The position numbers and the translations under genes were made by a program. 64,000 nucleotides of DNA from Edaphochlamys debaryana (Eukaryota > Chlorophyta > Chlorophyceae > Chlamydomonadales). Shown here piece after piece: positions 17,201 to 27,500 of the stretch. The first letter of the stretch is position 1. Each line of letters begins with the position of its first letter. The notes beneath the pieces were generated by a model that worked only from the letters and a program-made list of their open reading frames with translations, did not search any database and had not been told where the DNA came from. Location: NCBI GenBank assembly GCA_016858145.1, contig JAEHOE010000025.1:1-64000 (forward strand). The letters run 5' to 3'.

Positions 17201-18438
17201 GGCCAGAGGCCGTACGGCAGCGGCGGCCGCGGCTGCTGTGGGACTGCCTGGCGGAGGGGGAGGGGAAGCCGGCGGGCGCCGCGTCGAGGCCAAAGCTCTC
17301 CCCGCTCACATCCGTGGACCTGGGGTTGGTGGTTGGGCGTGGAGGAGCAGTGGTTGGGCGTGGGGGCGGACAACGAGGGCAGGTTCGACGGCGAGACGGC
17401 AAGGGGTGGTGAATGCCTACGAAGGTAATGAGGGCGACAACGCGAGGACGCAGAAAGGACCGCAGGGCCGAGGGCCGCTCGCTGACCGCCCGTGCAGCCG
17501 TGCCGAATCCCCCCGAGGGCCCCGCACCTTCCGTGCGCTGACAACACCGGCAGCTCGGACGAGCAAGAGCTCCGCCGACCCGCGTAAGCGCCCGTGCTGG
17601 CGGCGCCGCCACGGCCGCCGCTGCCGCTGGCGCCGACCGCCGAGCTGGAGAGGGGGCCGCCGGGTGACGGCAGCGACGACGCCGCCATCGCGCCGCCGGC
17701 CAGGTTTTGCGGGTGGCTGCCGTACCGCCGCATGCTCGCCGGGCCAATGCCGGGAACGCCGTACGGCCTGCCGGCGCAGTGGCAACCGTCGCACGTGCTG
17801 GTACCGCCGCATGCGCCGCACGCGGCGGCGGCGCTGCCGGTATCGGGCTGAGCCGTTGGGCTGTCGCCAGAGTGGCGGCGCCCGCCGCCGCTGCTTGCGG
17901 CGGGCGTTGACGGTTGGCCGCGAGATCCGCGGTGCAAGGGGTTGGAGTGGCTGCGCAGGCTGCGCGGATGGTGCTGCGTGGGGCTGCCGTGATCCGCCTC
18001 GTAGCCGTTGTAACCGCTGCCGCTGCCGCCCTTGTACTGCGTGGCGCCCCGGCTGTGTCTGTACAGCCTGCTGTGCCCGTGCGTACAGCATACGTCAACG
18101 GGAGCCGCCGCACTGGCGGCGCCTGGTGCCACCCCGGTTGAGTTGCTGTACGGCCCGCCACTGCCACTGCCGTACAGCGCGCTGCCGGGGTGGTTGCCGC
18201 TGCTGCCGTTGCTGTAACCGTTGGCGGTTGAGTTACCGTTGCCGTTCCCGTAGGGGTGGCCGTGGCTGTTCCCGAACCCGCCGCCGCTGCCGCCGCCAGC
18301 GCCCAGGCCTGGCATGCCGCCGCCGCCGCCGCCCTGCTCCCGCCTGCTCCCACGGCCCGCCGCCAGAGCCGCAGGCTGCAGGCCCGCCGCCGCCAGCTCC
18401 TCGGCCCCCACCAGCCCCGGAATGATGGGCGAGTCGCC
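14265..18438 (-). other. Low-complexity tail exons of the monooxygenase gene
   Basis: Exons 17 (18438-17528) and 18 (17319-14265) encode residues 502-1822, joined across a 208-bp intron whose phase-2 junction restores one frame. Composition is Gly/Ser/His-rich first, then Ala/Ser/Pro/Gly-rich, with short acidic runs (six Glu near 15680). A second minus-strand frame is open across most of both exons, which could mislead gene finders. A separate downstream gene is possible, but the phase-0 junction at 18680/18438 reads straight through. Confidence 0.7.
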
Positions 18439-21400
18439 CTGCCGTTAAAAGGACACACAACAAGAGGTCAGAGAGTTAAGCAAAAGCAGAGAATAGACTT
18501 AGCAACAACATGCTTCGAGTCGGCCGTGCCACGACACGCCATCCCTGCCTGCAGCCAGGCCTAGGCGCACCACAAGGGCGCAGCACAGCGCAGGGGCCGA
18601 CGGCACAGCACGCAGCGCAGCGCCGCACAGCGCAGCGCACAGCGCCGCACAGCGCCGCACAGCGCCGCACAGCACGCACCTTGAGCAGCGGCGTGTAGTC
18701 CTCGGCCGTGTAGCTGCCGCAGCACTCGGCCAGCGCGTTCAGGCCCTTGCGCCGCGTGGCAGCGCCCACGTCCTCCAGCAGCTGGGGCGGGAGTGCGGGG
18801 GATGGGGCCGAGGGGGCAGGTGAGCAGGGCTTCAAGTGGGGGAAGCGGAATAGGGAACGGCAGCAGGAGAAGGTGCTTGAGCGGAATGCGCTTTGGCACA
18901 TAGCGTGCTAGGCTGGCTGGCCAGGCATGCCATGGCACTGGCCGCGGCCCTGCGGCCGCAGCGGCACGTGGCCAGCCCGGCCTCGCTGCACCCTTTGACG
19001 CGCAGTACGGCCTGCCGTACCTGGTCGTGGTACTGCATCATGTACAGCATCAGTACGGAACCGCGGCTGCGCTGCGCGGGCATGACGGCGCGCCGCCAGC
19101 GCTGCTGCGCCCGCACGTCCTCCGCCATCAGGGTGGGCGGCGGCAGCTTGACGCGGCCGCCCAGCACGTTGGCCAGCCACAGCGCCTGGGAGGGGGGGCC
19201 GGAAGAGGGGGAGGAGGGGGAGTTGTTGCTGAGCGGGATCGCGCCGACGCCAGGGAATCCTTGCATGCATAGGTACTATGTACTACTAGGAGGAAGGGGA
19301 GGAGTAGGAAGGGGAGGGGGGGAAGGCTGAAGCGAGGTGGAGGCTTAGGGAGCCGCCGAGGGCCGGGCAAGGGTGAGTTGGCTGTGCGAAGCGGAGGCCG
19401 GGTGCAAGATGGCGACTAGGTGGCGGCCCCCGAGCGCGCATGTCGGGCCTGGGTTTCGCGGGCACCCCTGCAGGGGCTGTAGTGTAAGCGCAGCGCCTTC
19501 GCCCCGTCCAACCTGCAGCCCATCGGTGAGGATGTTGTTGTATGTGGAGACCTCGCTGCCCACGAACGCCAGGTGCGGTACGGCGTACGGCAGGCAGTTG
19601 CGGTACAGGTACAGGCCGTCCTTCTGCGGTGGCGATCGGGCGGGCGAGCGTGTTAAGACGCGTGGAGGCTACCCTGCTCCCTCCTGGCACCCCTTGCTCA
19701 CCCTCTCCCCTGTGCGATCACCCCCCTACCCCGCCTCCCCTTTTACCTGCACAACCCATCCACCCATCCATTCCCCCATCCGTGCACCCCCTTGCCTGGA
19801 GGTCCAGCTTGGCGCGCATGTCCCCCTCCAGATACTCGTACGTCTTCAGGTAGCCGGTGCAGTACAGCACCAGATCGGCCGCCACGAAGTTGCCGTCCTG
19901 GGGACGGAGGGGGAAAGGCAGGGGGACAACATGTGTGAATGGGTCACGTGTGCATCCCTGCGCCTGCGCCCGTACGTTACCATGTCGACCCGCCCGGGCC
20001 CCGCTTGGCCTGCCCGTCCGGCCCCACCTGCAGGATGACTCCGTTGCGTACGAAGCGGTTGATCTCGCCTGCGCCAGAGAGGGGGGAGAAGGAGGTGATG
20101 GGAGCAAGGATGAGGAGTAACTAGAGTAACTAGGAGATGGTCGCGTCCACCAATGGATGTTGTCGGGCAAGGACGCTCGTCCCGCCTGACTCACCCTTGA
20201 CCGTCGTGATCACGTCCCCCCGGATCAGCTTGTCCATGGAGTTATCCAGGATCTGCCCGCCGTAGAAGAGGTCTGTGGGCAGCTGCACGCGCGGCCGCAT
20301 CTGCTCCGTGATCTGGAACTTGCGCAGAATCACGGACTGTACGACAGGATCCACCACCAAGAAGGGTAAGCGTTAGGCAAGACGGGGTAAGAACGTGTGA
20401 CCCGCCAGGACCACACATGCAGATCACGTCGTGTACTGCAGATCTCGCACCTCGATGGTGCTCCAGAAGAGGCGCTTGATGGGGGCCATGGCGCGCGCCC
20501 CCATCTGCTGGGCGGGGCCGGCCGTATAGTAGGGCGGCATGAGATTGGATGCCATTCGGTTGAACATGAGGTAGCGGACCTGACAGGGGCAGGAGAGGGG
20601 GGGGTGGGGGGTGGAGCGAGAGGTGAGGAGGGGGGAAGGGAGGAGGGAGATGGGACTCCCTGCAAGCAGGCGGACGAAGCGCATGCCGTCTCAGCTGCGC
20701 ATCCCTTCCCACACCCCGGCCCCGCCGCGCCGCCCCCCCTGGCCGCTCACCGACGTCCCCAGCATCCGCCTCGGCACGGGCCAGTGCGCCTGGCGGTACA
20801 GCAGCGTCACGCTGACGTGGGGGGGGGCAGCGGCAGCGGCAGCGGCAGGAGTTCAGTTTATAAGCTGGGTTTACTGCAGCCCCCCCCCCCCACACACATA
20901 CACACACACACACCTGGCGGCTGTGTTTGCGGCCACCAGGGAGGACACGCAGTCCAGGCCCGTCTTGCCGGCGCCCTGGGGGGCGGGTGGGCGGGCGCGA
21001 GGGATAGTAAGTAGTTGGCGGGCGGGATTGTAGCGTGCAGGTGTTGAGAGTTGTACCAGTACCGGTAGCCTCCTCATGGCACGACGAGCCCAGGCCCGAG
21101 GCCGCCCCGCCCCGCCCCGCCCCCCACCGCACCCCACGCACCACGATGACCACCCGGCGGCCCCTGGCCAGGGTGAGGTCGGTGAAGTCCTTGGCGTGCA
21201 GCTGGATGCCGGCGTACGAGTCGGCGCCCTGGGGGGGAGGCGGGGTGGAAGGCGGAGGGACGGGCGTTGGGGCGTACACAGATGGACGGCAGGTAGCGGC
21301 AGCCGGCACCGGCACCCTGGGGCGGTGAAGCTGGGTGAAGGGTCGCGGGGACAGCACGGGCTGCAGGCAGGTGTGGAAGCTGTGCGCGTGCCGGCGGCGG

Positions 21401-23630
21401 TGGGAGGGGCAGCCACAGGGTTGGCCCGTCCCTCGTGCCCCCATGCCCACTAACGCCCGGATCGATGCGGTACCCACCTCATAGTCCGGGATGTACGGCT
21501 GCGAGTAGATGCCCGAGCACATGACCGCGTAGTCCACGTTGACCTGCGTACGGCGTACGGCAGCAAGGTTTTAAGGCAGGTAGGGCTGCACGCCGGTACG
21601 CGCCCTGGGCCTCGTCGCTGAACTCAACACCCGCTGACGCATCCCGACGCAGACCCTCATAACACACCGACACGCTCTCCCAACCCCCTCCGGCCCCCGC
21701 TCCTCGCCTTATAGAACTTCTCCGCTACCGTGTCCGCGTACAGCGCGTCCCACGTGCGGCTGACGTGGCACCAGCGCAGCCGCAGCAGCTTGCACGAGAA
21801 GCGGATGTGGCGCCGCAGGTCGAAACGGGCGGCGTAGGCGCGGATGTACTCCTGAGCGAGGGGGGGGCATATGGGGTTTCGAGCGGAAGTGACGTCAAGC
21901 CCAGGACATAACGGTGGGGAGATGTCCGTTTGTCCGTGGTGCAGCCTCGTTAGAGAGCCTGCACAGCGCAGTGTTTGCTCTCCCCAGCACCCGCCCAAAC
22001 CTGCCCCTTGTCTTGCCCCACCTCCTTCTCATTCCCACAGCACCCCCCCCCCGCCTGACCTGCACCTCCTGCCCCGTGGGGTACTCGCTGCTGGGCTGCA
22101 GGTCCTTGGGCCAGGGGAACTCGGGGAACTGGTACAGCTTCCAGGGCACTGCACGCATGGGACGAGCACGGGACGAGCATGGGACGAGCCGGGATGGTTA
22201 AGCGCGGGCGCGGGGCGGAAGGGTGCGAAGGAGAGGGGCGAGCCGTGTGGCCTGCACACTCGGGCCCATGCTTGGGTGGGTGGGGCACCGGGCAGGCGGT
22301 GCCTGCTCATGGCCCGCCGGCCGTCTACAACCCGGGGAGCGGGAGCAGCGTTCGGTTCACGGCGAGTTAGGCCGTGTCCGCAGCCCACATCTGCACCCCG
22401 GAGCCCCTGCCATCCCCAGACGGTCTGCAAACTCGCCTTGCAGGCCAAACCCGACGTAGTTCCTGAGGAGGAGGACGGTGGGAGGAAAGGAGGATGGAGG
22501 CGTCGTAAGCCGCAGGCGAACGTCAAGCAGTGCACCCCTGGCTCAGCCTGCCCCGCCCATTCTCGTGCGCGCCCCCTCCGCCGGCCTTGCAAACAGTGCC
22601 GCTTAGTGGGGCCCGCACAGTGGGGCTCGCACAGTGGGGCTCGCACAGTGACCACGCAGTGGCTCCGCCAGGGGTACTGGGCCCCCTGGTCCGCAGCGGG
22701 TGGACCAACGACCAACAGCACCCGGCAACAGGTGGAGCTCAGCTGTGTGGCAGGACCTAGTCGCTCCTAGTTGTGCGCCGTAGCGTGCCGCCCGGTAACC
22801 CAAGCGGCGCAGCCACCAGTGCCCCTCTCGCATCTCCGTCTCCTGCCGGCACTTGCTCCGCATTTCTGCTTCCCATGCTGTGCACGGTCTGTGGTGTGGC
22901 TTGCCCAATGTCACAGCTAACGACGAGCCGCGGCTGTCACGGCTATAGCCGATGGTCATCGTGTAGAAACGCCAGCTTGCTGCACTGCACTGGCCGTGGG
23001 GAGCGCCTCCCACGCCGGGATGCGCCTCCCCCCTAGACGAGCTTCATGCAGCCAGGATGGCCCCTCCCCCGCCGTCCCGGAGAGCTGCAGCCCCCCGTAT
23101 CTTCCCGCTGGCATCCCGAAAGACTCCCAGTTCCAGAGTTGGCCCCGACTGCCGCTCTGCCCACTGGCCCACGCACCGGACCCAGACGCCACCGAGGTCT
23201 GCACCGCAAGGGATGGGGGCAGCAAGAGAGCCTCAGTCAAAGGTTGGAACCCGAGGTTGAGTGCTCAAGGAACCCAGTGTTGAGTGCTCAAGCAACAAAC
23301 CCATGCGCCCCAGGCGCCGTGGACTAGAGGCGGAGTCTAGAAGCTTGTCGCCCAGGCGACGTGGGCACCGGGGACTTTCCAGCGTGGCACGCCGTGTCAG
23401 CCCCCACAAACCCCCGTCGTGGACGCCTTGCTAGCACCCGGACCGGCCCCGCCCGAGATGCTGCCCCCCTCCTTACCGTCGTTGGAGTCTAAAACTAGCA
23501 CGTTGAGCCCCAGCTTGAGAAGCTGCCGGCATGTTTGCAGCCCGGCTACGCCAGCGCCGACGACTAGCACGCGCCTCAATGACGTCGGTATAAGCTGCTC
23601 CGTGGAGCTTACGAACGCCGATTCCTCCAT
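14265..23630 (-). CDS. Flavin-containing monooxygenase with very long C-terminal tail
   Basis: Eighteen exons: 23630-23477, 23198-23177, 22462-22437, 22148-22060, 21851-21708, 21543-21478, 21228-21142, 20975-20914, 20811-20751, 20579-20451, 20336-20195, 20068-20028, 19897-19796, 19623-19513, 19185-19021, 18781-18680, 18438-17528, 17319-14265. They join in frame to 1,822 residues. Residues 25-30 are the FAD-binding G-A-G-V-A-G. Y-A-G-I-Q-L-H-A-K-D-F (172-182) is the FMO signature with the first Phe as Tyr. G-A-G-K-T-G (197-202) is the NADPH site, and L-Y-C-T-G-Y (352-357) the C-terminal FMO motif. The enzyme would oxygenate N or S atoms of small molecules using NADPH and O2; the substrate is unknown. 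The FMO core ends near residue 501, a normal family length. The remaining 1,320 residues are Ala/Gly/Ser/Pro/His-rich without a domain. Introns 3, 5 and 13 use GC donors. No plastid transit peptide is obvious. Confidence 0.85.
18560..18679 (-). repeat. Imperfect CGCACAGCGC-type tandem repeat in an intron
   Basis: Repeated C-G-C-A-C-A-G-C units with C-C-G-C-A-C-A-G variants fill the 5' part of intron 16, next to its donor. Confidence 0.8.
20881..20913 (-). repeat. (GT)n/G-run microsatellite at a splice donor
   Basis: On the minus strand, exon 8 of the monooxygenase is followed at once by g-t-g-t-g-t repeats and then a run of twelve or so G. This puts several candidate GT donors in a row. Only the first keeps the reading frame of the model. 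Confidence 0.85.
22606..22652 (+). repeat. Short 14-bp tandem repeat
   Basis: About three copies of a C-A-C-A-G-T-G-G-G-G-C-T-C-G unit lie in intron 2 of the monooxygenase gene. Confidence 0.8.
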
Positions 23631-24560
23631 CTGCGTCTCGGCGGGGCTCTGCCAAGTGGCCCCCCGGCAGCTCCTCAGGACTGCTCCGGAGCAGCCGATC
23701 CCTTATAGAGTCCTCTGGCAGCTCAGCTGGACATTGAATGCCGCTGAGTTTGAAGACAGCGGCGATGGAAACGTCATGGGCGCGGCCTGTAGCCACCCCG
23801 TTCTAGCAACAAGCTCCAGGACAACATAGCTTCGTCGCTATTATGCCGACTACACTGGGCGTCATGTGTCAACTCTGAAGTGTTGCCACAGTCAGCGCCT
23901 CCGGGCGCGGTGTTGCCAGGGTACGCGTACACGCAATTGCTATACTACTGTATTTAGAGCGTTGTGTCAGTCGGTGCTATGCGGCGCGCACGAGAGCGAC
24001 GTTTCAGGGTGCACGAGTATCTCCGTTGCCCGCCATTTACCCCGTGCCCCCGCGCAGCGCGGGCCACAGGCAGAGCGTTATGCAGCTCATTCTGTACACA
24101 TCCGCGTTTAGCTGTGTTTCGACGTTGATCTTACAGCGACTTGCGGCGACGGGCAGCGCAAGCCGCGGTTCGGGCGGCGACAACGCGCGTACGCTCCACC
24201 GCGGCCTGCTCCCAAAGACTGCATTCTAGACACCGCAGCAACTCTGGCAAACTACTCCAGCATTAACACGTACTGCACGTTCCTACTAGGCCCGTGCCCG
24301 CGCCGCGCCGCGCCTCTGCCCGCAGCCCCTCCCCTCCCAGCCGTCCGAGGCCGTCCCTCGCTCCGACTGAGCATGATACCCGTCGCCAAACCCCGCCCAC
24401 CGCGTCTTCTCCTCCGCCTCAAGCTCCTATCCCCTTCCCGGCATGATAACCGTCGCCACACTGACAGCAGTAGCCTGTCCTGTGGCGGTCCGTGGCGCTC
24501 AGCTCCAGCTTCGCCACCTGCCGACACGTGCCAACTGTCCAGGCACTTGCCCGCACCGCA
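23631..24560. other. Intergenic between monooxygenase start and PEP-mutase-family 3' end
   Basis: This stretch holds the upstream region of the monooxygenase gene and the presumed 3' UTR of the next minus-strand gene. The minus strand carries TGTAA (plus TTACA) at 24131-24135, the usual Chlamydomonas polyadenylation signal, about 430 nt beyond the proposed stop. No other gene is recognised. Confidence 0.5.
24131..24135 (-). terminator. Candidate TGTAA polyadenylation signal
   Basis: This is the pentamer used by chlorophyte mRNAs, placed downstream of the PEP-mutase-family gene. It is assigned from sequence and position only. Confidence 0.4.
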
Positions 24561-27500
24561 TCAGTCCAGGAAGACCTGCATGAGGGGGGTTGGGAGCAGA
24601 CCACCGTCAGCCGCAGGTGCTTCGAATGTCCGTCCCCGGGTACAGATCGTACAATCCACAGCAGCTGTCAGCTGGGCCAGGGCCCCCGAGTCAGCTGACG
24701 TAGGCCACGTGACTCGATGGCCAGAGCTCCTGTGCACACAGACTGCAAAGCGGCCAGAGGCTCGAGTCATCACGACCACCGGATGCGGTGACGGCCCCAA
24801 CCCTGCGAGTCATGCCCCACCCCCCATGCCCCCCCGCAGGCCTCCTCTCTTCCTCCCCTCGGCTCGCCCACCGATGCGTACCCGCAGGTTCAGGCCCGTG
24901 ACCCTGACCGCTCACGCCCTCTCCTAGGCCCCCAACACACACTGCCCTAGGGCCGGCTGGCTTCCTGCCGCGCCTATGTCTCCTCGGCTTGCACCAGCGG
25001 CCCCGAAACACATGTACACCCCGCCTTCCCACACGCCTGTCCCAGTCCCACACCTCTGCTGTGCGCACCCCCCCCCCCCTGCACCCCACAGCCCTCCCCC
25101 CCCCGGCCCCGGCCTCGCCTGCACTTGGTCGCGGCCGTTGGCGATGTTGATGATGGGCTGACCGGGCTGGGGCGCGGCGCCGGGGCCCAGGGCCTGCTCC
25201 AGCATGGCCTGAGGGGGGAGGGGGCGAGGGGGGGTGAGGGGGAAGAGAAAGGGGGAGCGGGAGCGGGTGCGGGTAGGAGCGTGTGGGGAGAGACAGGAGG
25301 GGTTGTGGAAGACTCCTCGCTTGCAGCAGCGCTGCTAGAAGAGGGTAGGCTGAGAGAGGCAGGGAGAGGGGGGAGCAGCGCAGAGGGGCGCCTAGTCCGT
25401 ATTGTGGGCCCCTTCTCCGCAACGCATCCGCAACCCACCTCGATCTTCACCCCGGCCAGCTGGGGGACCATGGCGGTTAGGCCGTTCAGGAAGCCGGCGG
25501 GGACGCGCGTCTCCAGCTTCACCAGACCGGTCTCGCGGTCGGCAATGCGGACGCGGAGGGAGCGGTTGCGGCGGTAGTTGGGGTCGTTGGCGGAGTCGTT
25601 GGTGGTTGGCGGCGGGGTGGTTGGGGTGGGCGTGGAGGAGGAGGGGGTGTAGGAGGAGGAGGACGGGGCGGAGGAGGGGGAGGTGGAGGAGGAGGAGGAG
25701 GCGGAGGAGGTGGGGCGGTAGGTGGATGAGTTGCGGAAGAACGAGTTGGAGGGCGTGTAGCCCGCCGCGCCTGCCCCGGCGCCAGCGGAGGAGGTGGAGG
25801 AGGAGGAGGAGGAGGTCTTGGAGGAGTCGGGCGGGCTGGGCCAGCTGGCTCCGTAGCGGTCAGACTGGGAGCGGTCTGTGGGGGCGGAGGGGTGGGAGGG
25901 GCGGAGGGAACGCATCGGATCAATGAGGAGCGGTCCAAGCGAGCTGGGGGACTGGTGGCTGTGGGGGCGGGAGGGCGGGCGGCGGGTTGAGTGGGCATGC
26001 AGGGATTGGCGACGGTCCTGCCCGGCGCGGCCCCAGCGCATACGTGGAGAGGCACGTGCCACGCCGGAGCGGGCGCGGCGGAGGAGGGTGGCACATAAAC
26101 ACGCCGTCACCGTGCCCCACAGCACGCCCGCCCCACGCTGCCAACCCATGCCTCTCACCCTCCAGCACCTCAGCCTCCACCACGGGGGGCTTGGGCGGGG
26201 GCGGCGGAGGGGGAGGGGGCGGCGGGGGCGGCGCCGCCGCCTGAGCGCCCGACGTGGCAGCCGAAATGGCGTACCGCTTCTCCTGCTCGTAGTACTCCTG
26301 CGCCGCCGTACAGTACGACACAACGTTACAAATGCAATCAGAATTTGCCAGTGCGACAGCGGAGGACTTGGTGATCCTCTCGCTCAGTCACGCGGTAGGA
26401 AATCCCGCGACTGGCCCCCACCACCTCCCCACGTTCATCTCCCGACCCCTGCTTGCCACCAACCCCAACCTGACCGCCCCCCCGCCACCCCCCCTCACCG
26501 GGAAGCCCACGGCCGCCTGGATCTCGGCGAACGACCCCAGCGCCGCCGGAGGGGGCACACGGCCGCGCTTGAGGCCCTCCAGGGCGTCCTGCGGGGTGGA
26601 GGGAGGAGGGGGGCGTGAGAGGAAGGAGGCCGAGGATTGCGAGGAAGGAGGCCCTGGCCAGGCGGCCCCTGGCATTCACTCCTGGCTACCCGCCCCAAGA
26701 CCCCGCAGCCTTGCCCTCGTCCTGCTGTCACAGCAGGCCTCCGCGCCCCAGGCCCAGGGCCCGGCCCCAGGCCCAGGCCCAGACCCGCTGCACTGCTTGC
26801 CTGCATGGCGCGAATGGACACGCCCAGCAGAGACAGGGGGTAGGCCTGCAGGTGAGAGAGGCAAGAGCGAGGGGGGACAGGACACCGGTACCCAGTGAGC
26901 GCAAATGCGGCCAGGCACGCAGCGAAACACCCACAGGACCAAGGCCAAACCACACGCGCGCTCCCGTACCTCTCCCTCCTTCCCCTGCCCCACGCCCCCA
27001 CCACCGGCTTTAAGCCCATGGCTTGCAGCTCTACCCACGTGCCTCAGGCTCGTGTCAAAACACACACACGCGGCCCCCCCTCCTTCCCCCTCGATCCCCC
27101 TCCTTCCCCCCTCACCACCAGCTTGAAGCCCATGGCCTGCAGCTCGGCCGGGGTCAGCACCGGGGTCTTGCCGCCGCCCTCGAGCATGTTGGCCATCTGG
27201 GGCGGGTGGGAGGGAAGAGGGGGCGAGGAAAGTTGGCACAGCATAGGGCGCGCTAGTAAGGTCGAGGAAAAGCGATACTGGCGTTAGTGCACGGAATGTT
27301 TTGCCAGCATCACAGGTTCCGCCGTCATCGGTGTACATCGGCCCCTAGTGTACATCGGCCCCTTCCTTGGGCATCCCCGCCATTCCCCCAGACCAACCTC
27401 AGCAGACTCATCAGGCCGGAATCCCCACACGCCGCTCCCCCCGCTGCCCACCCCCCTGCATGCAACCCCCACACCTTGGGCACTGACCCCGCCGCCCCGC

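Noticed and set aside
17320..18458. Minus-strand frame that stays open from 18458 to 14265 as one 1,397-codon protein
   Set aside because: Upstream of 17319 this frame is Ala/Thr/Arg-rich shadow sequence. The phase-correct splice from 18680 uses a different frame and enters this frame only at 17319.
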